The notes below the pieces were generated by a model. It was not told where the DNA came from. It did not search any database and saw only the letters and a list, made by a program, of their open reading frames with translations. 64,000 nucleotides of DNA from Pestalotiopsis fici W106-1. Lineage: Eukaryota > Ascomycota > Sordariomycetes > Amphisphaeriales > Sporocadaceae. Location of the stretch: positions 2,341,606 through 2,405,605 of the forward strand of contig NW_006917096.1 in NCBI RefSeq assembly GCF_000516985.1. Reading direction: 5' to 3'. Both the position numbers and the translations under genes were made by a program. Of this stretch, positions 53,975-64,000 are shown in pieces (the stretch's first letter is position 1; the number at the start of each line of letters is the position of its first letter).

Positions 53975-56900
53975 TGGCTGGAATTGTAGTGACAATATCT
54001 AGTATTTGAAAATGTAAGCTGCTATTCACGCCCATATATAGGTTGAAGTTGTGGACAGTTAACTGTGATCAACGTGAACAATAAAAAACCAGATCTCGGC
54101 TGTATAGTTGAGATTCTATCGTATAAATATTCAAACCCCTTGATTTCTTTCACTAAAGCCATGAATTATCATAGGAGTATTCATGGAAATAATACTTGTC
54201 ATCATAACCAAATTGCTTTGGGGGTCAAAAATGTACCTACCTAGTAGCTAATAATATATCTAATTAGTAGCCATATACTCGATGATTCGCCATAGTTTAC
54301 TACAAAATGCTTTGACTAGTAGATACTTCTTCATCGCAAGGTGTCCATTATTCAATAGGTAAGCCTCATGTCACATGATCATTCAATTCCATCAAAGTGA
54401 CTCGACCCAAAGGATGAAGGAGTTTCACTTTTCAGGTGTAAACTTACGAAAGCTTTTGGAACAGACAGGCTGGCTGTTTTCCAGACCAAACTCAATTCAA
54501 TATTTGACACGAATTGACTGTTGCACTTTAATGCCAATAAAATGAGGTTTCCAGAAAATTTGGCCAATATTCAAACCTGTCTCGGCTGAAGAACTTACCG
54601 TTGGCACGGAACGCCTCCATCAAGCGTGGCTATAATAAACTTTGGCCAGCTCATACTGGCATATGCAAACGATGGGGTTCTGCGAGCTTTATTATTCCAA
54701 CAATTACCCCTAATGGCGGTTTCACCCATAATCTCGGAGCGTACGTGTCAAGACGTTGTGCTACCTGATTACCAGAGACTCAATGATGTCACCGCGGCCA
54801 TTTTATGATATTGAGTGACAGGCGCTAGCTTAGAAGATACCCAATCCTAGGAAGCCCATTCAGCTTGAGCCACAAGACACAAGAAGGAAACCCTCCGATA
54901 TCTTGCAACGTTGGACGTCTGATGGTGATGACTGCTCAGTTACTCAAAGGCGTGACACGACGTTGGCGATGTAGTATAAGTTGGGTCCGATGACTTGATT
55001 AGGCATTCGAGGCTCAAAACTCCGGATAAGACCCCATATTGATCAGCCACTTGCTTATTGCCATTTGTAGCACAATGGGTCAATCTAGTCTGCACGGAGC
55101 ATTGTGTCACACTCAAGCGGTCATATTGCCAAGGCCGTCAGGTATACCAGGATATCGAGTTGTAAGACAGTAGCGGTGCCACGTGAAGTCAGTCAAAGGC
55201 AAAAGCATGCAATGGACTTTTCTCTCGGAGATCCGGAAAAGATGCTATACATATCGCACAGACAATGTGCATGAAGTGTGCATAAGAGATTTTCCATGCC
55301 GTGTCCGTTATGGCACAAGAACGAATGTACTTGATGGCAATGGGCCGACTCTTTGAAACGGTGCTGTCCGTCAATCCATCTTCGAATCCTGCCGTTCCTA
55401 CGGGATGTGTCGCTTGGCTTCCTTCTTGCATTGATGCCTTTGATAAAAGTGCAGGAAAGAAAAAAAAAGGATACTCATGATGCAAAGAAGGATTGGTTTG
55501 GAGGGTAGCATTGATTGTGCCGAGAATTCTTGATATAGCAATCCGGCTTCCCGTAAGAAAACCCCTCCTCGCTGCCGCTGTCGATATGCCGTGCGGTATA
55601 GTCAGCGGGCCATCCACCCCAAGCCGCAACAAGCCGCCGAGTAAGGCTAAAGCGGTCAGTCTACTGCGTTGTCAGACCAATTATGCCACGTCGACCATTC
55701 ACACGGTTTCCATATTGATGGGCTCCCATTGTTCAACCATGGAAACTCAGTAGAACACAGGCTGAGGATAGTCGCACATGTATGTTTCAAGAGCTAATTG
55801 TCACACGGTCTCCCCAAAATCTTATCATTACATGCCACTTACAAGCTCCCTGCTCGAAACGATTTTGAGGATGCACCTTGAGAAGGGGTCTTCCATGTAA
55901 TCAGCCATTATAATCACCGTTTTATACATACGTATATTAAAATACCCGCTGCAACAGCCCCGCATTTTGAAATAGCACCGCACGTGCTTACAAGGCGGCC
56001 GGCAATGTAAATTCATGTATGGAGTACGCACGCAGATAGGTATTACAAAGGACCCAACTGTTTGGCTAACAGGGTGAACAATGTTGCACGGTGATCTGTG
56101 TGTCTCTTCCAAGGCTCCCACATTGAAAAGTCATGGCAGTTGGTGGGCATGTGTGTGGCGGAAAACGTGGGCAGCGTGCATAATGCAGACAGAGGGGCAA
56201 TTCGTACCTGGTTTTACCGAGCCAGTGTTTGCAATTATGGCGAGATGGAAAGTGGCGATACAGACACACGGCAGCAGGACTGATTGATGTGTTCCAAACA
56301 GTTATCAGTGCAGTGTACGTATTATTGCTGCTGCATCGCGATCATTGAGTTTCGGCCAAACCCTTGCTTGGCCCTGGCTTTGTCTAAAGTGCAATGCAGC
56401 GCAGTGGGCAATCCAATATCGGCGAACTTACCGAGCTTGCAACTGGGCATAGGCCAACGCGTTCGAGATGAGGATCATCCCTGGCCTCATGATATCCTCT
56501 TGCAAACACGAAATCGCAGCGCCTTAGGTTGCAGGGGTTTGGAGACACTGTATTCTCGAGTCTGAAAAGACAGAGACATATTTCAAGTCCGGGTGACTTG
56601 GGGTAACATGTTCTTCAGCTGTCCCGCACGCCCATTGACAGAGAAATGCCACCTATTCAGCAGGTTGAGACATGGTGCCTGCCAATTGGTTGTTTGGTAG
56701 CCAATCATTGAAGCTGCTGATGGCGTATATTGTTTGCGCCACGGGTTTGGTGGTTTGCCATTCAGAAAAGAAACAAAAGCAGGTATTCTAGGGGTCAGGG
56801 CGAGGACAAAAAAGAAACCAAAACTCGTGGTCGATGAAAAGCCACTTGACACTTTTTTTCGTCAATCGAAAGCTTGAATTTGGGGTTCCAAGTCATCTCA

Positions 56901-59900
56901 TGAGCCCCTGATGTTTCCCGGTATCATAAAAGTTTGTTTGCGCAGTGTCTGGAATCTTTTCCTTTTCAGTCCACAGCCCTACTGCTTGTTTCAACTCTGG
57001 TAGCGTAGAAATTGTTCTGCTGAACTCAATTCAGAGCGAAAGGTGTGTTCTTTGATCTGCCGTGAAATCATATTTTCCTTACGGCCACAAGTGATGAGTT
57101 TCTGTCTTTGTATGACATGCAACGGTCACAACGGTGACCTGTTTCCTTTTCTCTCAATTGTGACAGAAATCAATTGCCGTCGCCAAGACTCGTTTACACT
57201 TTTTGATTGTATTGGAACTGGAGGCATGGTGGATTTGCTTGGACTCTGGAGCCCAAAGCATGGACCAAAAAGAAAGGCGATGGAACCTGCGCAACACCTC
57301 AAACACGGCCAAACGGCGCTGGCCTTATGTTTCGACTAACCGCATATAGCCCAAGTGGCGCAATCAGGTCTGAGGGAGGGCGGCGGCGCAAGCTGCAAGG
57401 TAGCCCAGGAGCATCCATCCGAAGCCATCTCTGCTTGATTTGGCAGAGGATTTTCTGTACAGTGCCCCAGTGTCTGATGTACCGTGAAATTGGCTTCTGC
57501 AGGTGTGGCATCATGTCTGGGGGCTGGCGCAGGCAGGATTGGCTACTTTCGAGCTGTGCCCTGAGCATGGAGAATGTCCCCAGCAGCAGCACAGACCCAG
57601 GAAGCTTGATGAGGCAGTCAACGTTGAAAAGTTGAGCGTAATAATTCCACTGCTTGTTTCTACACCGTCAAGCTCGCTCCGGCTGGCCTGGACACAATGG
57701 GCTAGGTCAACGCTCTGAACCTTGAACTCGTGGTATCTCCCAAAGGGTCCACAGCTTTGTGTGGATATTGGAGCGACTTCCAGCACAGCAGTCGCATCCA
57801 GCGACGAGTGATGACGGCGGCCTACTATCGCGGGTGTCGTTGGGGTCTGAATGTATTGTTGTCTCTCATCAATTGCGACAGACCGAGGTTCTGCAGGATA
57901 TTTCAAGGATGCTGGCACAAACGAAGGGATCGCCCCCTTCCCCCTCACTGCTCAATCCATCCCCTAGAAACCTTCCAAGGCGACAGACATAACGAAGAGA
58001 AAGATTCTCGACCTCTTCTTGGGGGTGGTCTGCTCCCTCCAAGGGTGTCTTGCCTTATTGGTACTGGTGTTCCTCCAATAGGACCCTGGTCTTGCAACTA
58101 GTCTCTCTTAGCGCCACTGCTGGACCTCAAGCTCCAGTCTTGCCATTGCACACATCTCACTCAAGATTGATATGTGCCTGGTCGCGGCAGGTAGGTACCT
58201 TTGGGCTACTGCAGGGCCCAGTCGGACCAGTGCAGAAACCCGCTGTCACTTTCTCTCCTCCTGCTTTCGCGCGAATGGGATCGCCCCCTCCATCAACGTC
58301 CCCCCCTATCCTACGCCTCCCGCCTCGCATAAGTGTATATGTGAATGGCTGTATAGGAGGAGTCTAGGTACAAAACGTGCAACCAGTTACATTTTCAGTA
58401 AAGTTGGTCAAGCACCAAGATGCTACCAGAAATCATTGATGGCTCGGATGGTTTCTATGAGTATATTCTTGATCATACACGTATGTACGGACGGACTACT
58501 TGTAGTCCACGAGCCTTGCTCGTGATCCATTATCCCATCGATCCTCCACATTTTCCGTGTTCTGGACTCGATCATTCAATGTTCCCGTTCCACTTGCCTA
58601 CCAACCTGGCCAGGTGATGGGACGAATGGCGACGGTCAAGAACACAGCCGGGGTTTCAGATCAGTACGTACTTAACAGCATTGCGCTCAATCATGGGTTG
58701 CAGTTTGCGTAAAGTTGCTTAGGCGTAATCATACCGTGTATATCGGTTTGATATTTTCTCTTCATCTGGTGTAAACATGATCTATAGGAGGCCAAGCTCG
58801 ACCTTCCGTCTACGTATCATCCCCTATATTAACTTAGCTTCTACATTAGCCAGAATGCTTGGTAATGCTAAGAAGTGTGAACTACATACTGCTTACCTAG
58901 GTGTCTAGTAGTAGTAGCTAAGTTACACAGTAGTATACCGGGATCCGACGCTATCGGAGTCGAAAACAAAGGCAGACCACTTGGTCGGTGCCTTGGTGCC
59001 TATCTATGCGTAGGTACCTGTTCACATCACACATCCCATCCCCTATAGACTACATGTAAAGAGTAGCCTCTTTGGGGGAGGTGATGCCGGATCCCCCAAT
59101 TCGTCCGTCACAGCCACTAAGTATCCAGGTTAAGAACTGCACTTGAGGGCGTCCGTCTCCGTTTAGCTGATGATCACTCTCCGGCCCTTCTTCCAATCAG
59201 TCTATCTAGATAACTAGTGTAGACAAACCAAACGGTGGAAAAGAAAAAAAAATTCTAGAGAAACAGACTGGGACGCTTGGGTCCTCCCATCCCATCCGCA
59301 CTAATCGACGCGTGTTTAATTTGCCCTTGCAGCCCCCCTGTGCGCTAAAGCCTAGAGGCACCCAGGGATCTCTTTTTTTTCCCTTCTGGGGGGGGGCCAT
59401 CTGTTCCTCAGTCGGCACTATCACAATCGAGCAACTGACCCGAAGCTGCTCATATCAGTTCATTCCACGTTTTCTCCAGTCGCGTAGCAGGTCCCCCAAT
59501 TTTCTGCTGCTCTCTTCTCATCTACGTATCTGGATTTGGGGGGGATCCTTTTTTTTTATTTTCTCGCCTACCACTGATTGACTGCTTTTTCGCATCGTGA
59601 CACTACCTCGCCTTTTATGGTTGTCCGACGTGTTACTGCACCAGTCCAGGCTTCATCCCCATACCCGTGCCACAGGAGCATATTCCCGGGTCACTGGTAG
59701 CTGCTTTGGTCGCACGGGCAATTCTGACAGGAGTCTCACTTACAGAGGCTCGTCATAGTGCCCAGTCACTCATTTTCTGCGATCTTGCTTTTTGTCTTCT
59801 CTCGCCCGAAAAAAACCGACTACCCTCTTTTTTTTTCGTCTTTGCGATAAAACAGCATTTTGCAACTTTCAATGAGCGCGGCCGGCAACTGCAAACACCA

Positions 59901-60236
59901 CAGGAACGGCGGTCACGGGACGGAAGCGCTGTTGCGTTTGTCATCCTGACCTTTCTGTCCACTGAAGTGCAATCCGCATAAACCACCCTGCCAGGGTCGT
60001 GTTTTGCATTCCTCGCGGCTACTCTTCCCGCTGTCCAACCATCGCCGGTCCAACTGTCGCGCGTTCCAGCGAGTGGTCCAGATCAGCAATATCGCCCACC
60101 CGTTTGATCCGTCCAATCCCGCCTCTCCATTTCCATCGCGGTTCGCCTGTGGCTAACAGGCCTCCCGGAAAGGGGAAGCACGGTCGATCCGGCACTACCT
60201 TAATTTAATAACAACAACCGCAATCCGATTGCGAAA
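53975..60236. other. 6.3-kb gene-free region with the leader of the kinesin gene
   Basis: 53975..54800 is AT-rich; 54800..56900 is mixed; 56900..58650 is of coding-like base composition, but all frames are short and without motifs. AGGTAGGTACC (58189) and related TACCTAGG/CTACC words recur to 59000. 59200..60236 is pyrimidine-rich with T and C tracts, as in a promoter and long 5' leader. No RNA gene was recognised. Confidence 0.4.
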
Positions 60237-63200
60237 ATGACGAGCTCACCACCAGCTTCGCCTGGCATGATGTCGCCGCGTCCTATGAGCGCCATGGTCA
60301 AACCCTCGTCCCGAAGCGCCAGTCGGCTGAGTATGAGCAGTAAGGCCGGCGGTGGAAGTAGAGCATCTGACGAAGAAGCGAGAACAGCAGTCAAAGTCGG
60401 TATGTTGCGCGCGGCCCCGGGAAAACATTCCTATAACGCCATGATTTTAGCTGGATTCTTGGTAGCTTCCCCCCCATTGAAAGTAACAGCAAAGCTAATG
60501 CACCGTCTTTTCTGCAGCTATACGCGTGCGCCCACCGTTGAAACCTACAGATCCGGGCTTCGAACTTATACCCCAACGATTTCAACGTTCCATGGTCCAA
60601 GCCACGTCCCAGACAAATCTAGCCATCGAATCGCCTCAGGGCAAGAAGCTCTTTGTCTTTGACCGCGTTTTCGGACCCGACATCAACCAGGAGGGTATAT
60701 GGGACTACTTGAGCGAGAGTGTCTCTGCTTTCGTGCAAGGTTACAATGTATCAATTATGGCATACGGCCAGTCGGGTGCTGGAAAGTCCTTTACCATGGG
60801 CACGTCCGGCCCTGGTGACCAAGCGGATTTGGAAGTCATGGGTACGAACCACCCGATTCACCCGAGTCGCCATGAGATTGTCATCACAGGCATTCGAGTC
60901 GCGTACGTGAAAGATTGGATCAGTTTCGGCTAACAGACAATAGGTGTGATTCCTCGAGCTGCAACGTCGCTTTTCGAAAAGCTAGAAGGCGCCCCAGTCA
61001 AGAACTCCAACCGTCAATCCATGTCTCAACTCAGAACACCTCAGCGGTACTCCATGTCGCAAGCGCCAACCCCGAAAGCAGAAAAGAACTGGTCATTGAA
61101 AGCAACTTACGTCGAGATTTATAATGAGCAACTTCGAGACCTGCTGGTATCAGAGGACACGCCTGTCCACGAACGAGGCAATGTCACGATTCGCGAAGAT
61201 ACCAAAGGCAACATCCTCCTGACGGGCCTGCGACAGATGGAAATCAATTCCATTAGCGACTTGATGAATGCCTTGAGTTTCGGTTCGACTATCCGTCAGA
61301 CTGATGCCACCGCGATCAATGCGAAGTCTTCACGTTCCCACGCTGTCTTTAGCTTGAACCTTGTCCAGCGCAAGCCCAAGACCAGCACAGCGGCGGAGAA
61401 GCGGATGTCAGTTCCCCTCGAGGCCATGTCTGGAGCAGAAACTCTCGTCACCACCGACAGCAAGCTTCACTTTGTCGATTTGGCTGGCAGCGAACGTCTC
61501 AAGAATACGGGCGCCCAAGGAGAGCGAGCAAGGGAGGGTATCTCTATCAATGCCGGTCTTGCCGCCTTGGGCAAGGTGATTTCGCAGCTGTCATCGCGTA
61601 ACTCTGGCGCCCACGTGTCTTACCGAGACTCGAGGTTGACGCGACTCCTCCAGGATTCGTTGGGTGGTAATGCCATAACGTACATGATTGCTTGTGTCAC
61701 CCCGGCTGAATTCCATTTGAGCGAAACCTTAAACACCGTGCAGTATGCACAGAGAGCACGTGCCATCCAAAGCAAGCCAAGAATCCAACAGACTGAAGAA
61801 GGCGACAAGCAGGCAATCATTGAACGTCTAAAGGCCGAAGTTGCATTCTTACGGGAGCAGATCCGCAGTGCCGAGCGTGGTGGGGGTGACCGACGCGGTC
61901 CCGTGGTAAGCGAGAGGTCCGAGCGACACAACGAGCGGGAACAAGAGCTGCAGAACCATCTCTTGGACGTTCAGGAGAATTACACAACTCTGAGTCAGCG
62001 CCATGCAAGACTCATTGCCGAGATGGCTAGAGCGCGAGACAACGAAGCTGCTTCCGAGAACCAGCCAGAGCACTCGGATGACTCGGCCACAGAACGGCTG
62101 AACCGCTCCAACTCTTTCGCTCAAGCAGTCGAGCAAGTTGTGCTAGAGTATGAGAAGACCATTCAGTCTTTGGAACAGTCTCTCTCCAGTACCCGCTCAA
62201 CGCTTTCCACTACGGAAGGCAACCTGCTCGAGAAGGAGACAAAGTGTGCGTACGTTGAGACCATCAACACGCAGCTTCAGGCTCGCCTCCAGAAACTGAT
62301 GGATCGGGAAGCCAACACCGAGAACTATCTGCATGATCTGGAGACGAAGCTCGATGGCCATACATCCGGAGAGGAGAAAAATGCAACCATAGTCTCGGAG
62401 CTACGGAAAGAGATTGTGCGCATCCGTGAAAATGAGGCTGCTTGCGAAGATTACATTTCGACACTTGAAGAGAGGTTAGCAGAGGCTGACCAGGACAGTG
62501 AGCTCATGCAGCGTGAGATTGATCGCTTGGAGCAAGTTATTGAGCGCCAGCGAAGTCTAGGCAAGCTGGACAACTTGCTTTACGAATTGGACAACATTCA
62601 GAAAGACGGCCCTGAGGCCGAGGCTAGCAACGGAGTAGGACACCGCCGCACATTCTCTGAGCGATCAACCAAGAGTCACGTCAGTCGGACTTCCGTCAGC
62701 CACGCGCGCCGCGAACTTCCCGATGTTGGCGAAGAGGAGGCAGAGGAAGACGAAGACGCTGCCAAGGTTGCTCAAGACAAGGAGCGTGACTCTGCTGAAT
62801 CTGGAGAGCACTCTGGAGAAGAGTCCACGCTGGATGTCAATGAAAAGCCATCAGTCGCCGAATATGAGCCGACGAGTCCTGCACAAAGCAAATTTGTCGC
62901 CGATAAGCTTGAGAATGTGACGGAAGAGCTTATTCATCTTCGAGTGGAGCACGAGACAACCTTGAACGAATACGACACTTTGCAGACCAAGTATGAAGAG
63001 GCTCTGAAGACTTTGTCGGAGCTTCAGGATGCGATTGATGAGGCTAAGCACCCCAGTCGCAACCGAGACTCCCTTCTTTCTGCCACATCCCCAAACGAAA
63101 CTCGCCCGCCGTCTTTTTTATCCGATGCCAAGACCAACGACACAAAGGATGGGACCCGCTTCTCATCGCGATCGCTCTCCTCGGAGTTATCCTCAGCTAT

Positions 63201-64000
63201 GGAATCCCCAGCTACTATCGATTCTCCGAGTGATGTCGAGACACCGAAGCCCGCAGAGTCTGTTGACTCTCCTACGCAGGAGATTGTAGCTTCAGCGCCC
63301 GACACTCAAGACGAACTTTCTCTTGAGTTAGAGCAATTGAAGTCGTTGGCCGCCGAGAAGGAGGCAGCGGAGAAGGAGCTCGCTGAGAAGTATGCTCAGC
63401 TTGAGCAAAAGCACAGTGAGACTCTGGACATAGTTGAAGAGTTGAAGACAGAGGTCGCAAAGGCGAAATATGCTGAGCCTCCCTCACCAAGAAGCGCCAC
63501 CCCAGTGATCCGTCGCAAATCTAGTCAAAATTTTATGATCATTGACAGAGCGCACAGGTCGTTCGCTCAGCTGAGGAACATTGCAGCAGAAAACTTTGAG
63601 GAACAGCCAGATAAGATGGAAAACTTTGAAGTGCATCTCAATGCCGCCATGCACGAACTGCACTCCCGATCGGAACGTATCCAGGAACTCGAGGCTGATG
63701 TTGCAAATGCCAAGAAGGAGATGGAGACTAAGATGACCATCATTTCCGGCCTCACACGAGAGCGCTCCAGCTTGAAGGCCAGTCCCATGGACATGTCTAT
63801 GGTCTCTACAATGAGGAACCAGCTCGAGCAGAACGAGAAACAGTTCAAGAATCTTCAACAAGCACATGCTACTCGCGAGTCCGAACTTATGGCCGAGCTG
63901 GAAGCCCTTCGCAAGAACATCCAAGAGACGGCAGAGACAAAACCGGTGGCTTCAGACGATTCAGCCGCCAAAGAACTCTCTGCTGCCCATGATGAGATTG
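60237..64000 (+). CDS. Kinesin with N-terminal motor, kinesin-4-like (3' end outside window)
   Basis: Exons 60237..60399, 60518..60841, 60944..>64000; at least 1181 residues. A Ser/Pro-rich N-terminus (about 50 residues) precedes the motor: VKVAIRVRPPL, FVFDRVFGPDINQEGI, then the P-loop AYGQSGAGKSFTMG near residues 135-148, GVIPRAATSLFEKL, VEIYNEQLRDLL, switch I NAKSSRSHAVFSL, switch II DLAGSERLKNTGAQGER, and the neck-side SETLNTVQYAQRARAIQSKP. The P-loop ends in Ser (GKS), where most kinesins have Thr. From about residue 420 on the protein is coiled coil with an acidic stretch (GEEEAEEDEDAAK) and Ser-rich linkers. The motor layout with long coiled coil resembles kinesin-4 (KIF4/KIF21) proteins, but the class cannot be fixed without the tail. 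A motor on microtubules, probably in mitosis or cargo transport. Confidence 0.9.

Overview
This window is nuclear DNA of a filamentous ascomycete, most likely a sordariomycete of hypocrealean type. The evidence is short (46-95 bp) GT-AG introns with CTAAC/CTGAC branch sites, compact genes of mixed orientation, a dispersed intron-bearing tRNA, families typical of Pezizomycotina (HET-like, PTH11/SAT4-like rhodopsin-fold membrane protein, DUF7918, DUF1772, GMC oxidoreductase) and the CT-rich leaders usual in these genomes. The species cannot be named from the sequence alone.

Layout. 0-6.5 kb holds housekeeping genes and a transporter: the 3' end of V-ATPase subunit d, a mitochondrial uS15 protein (minus), cytosolic ribosomal protein S0/uS2, and an APC-family permease with unusual introns. 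7-20 kb holds a low-complexity repeat protein with a clear TATA box (minus), an SR-like protein fused to a Hub1/UBL5 domain, a DUF7918 protein ending in a SUMO-interacting-type motif (minus), a PPIL3-type cyclophilin (minus) and an arrestin-like protein. 20-25 kb is gene-poor: an intron-containing tRNA-Leu(UAG), a nested inverted repeat, a 10-bp-phased homopurine tract and a decayed Ty3/Gypsy RNase H fragment. At 24.8 kb lies SEN54, a subunit of the endonuclease that removes tRNA introns.

26-36 kb is a long gene-free stretch followed by an 800-residue protein with an internally duplicated module that I do not recognise; it has two possible first coding exons, both compatible with the same acceptor. 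37-50 kb carries a secreted CE1 (feruloyl esterase-like) enzyme whose last exon adds a Ser/Thr-rich stalk and a GPI-type tail, an O6-alkylguanine-DNA alkyltransferase, a rhodopsin-fold membrane protein, a GMC oxidoreductase and a DUF1772 membrane protein. 50-54 kb carries EME1 (partner of Mus81) divergent from a HET-like protein. 54-60.2 kb shows no convincing gene, and the window ends inside a long N-terminal-motor kinesin.

How the genes work together. RNA processing recurs (SR-Hub1, PPIL3-type cyclophilin, Sen54), as does DNA repair (EME1, alkyltransferase), but the genes do not form an obvious operon-like or biosynthetic cluster. No CRISPR array, rRNA or intact transposon was seen. All exon structures were inferred by eye from splice signals, reading frame and family conservation.
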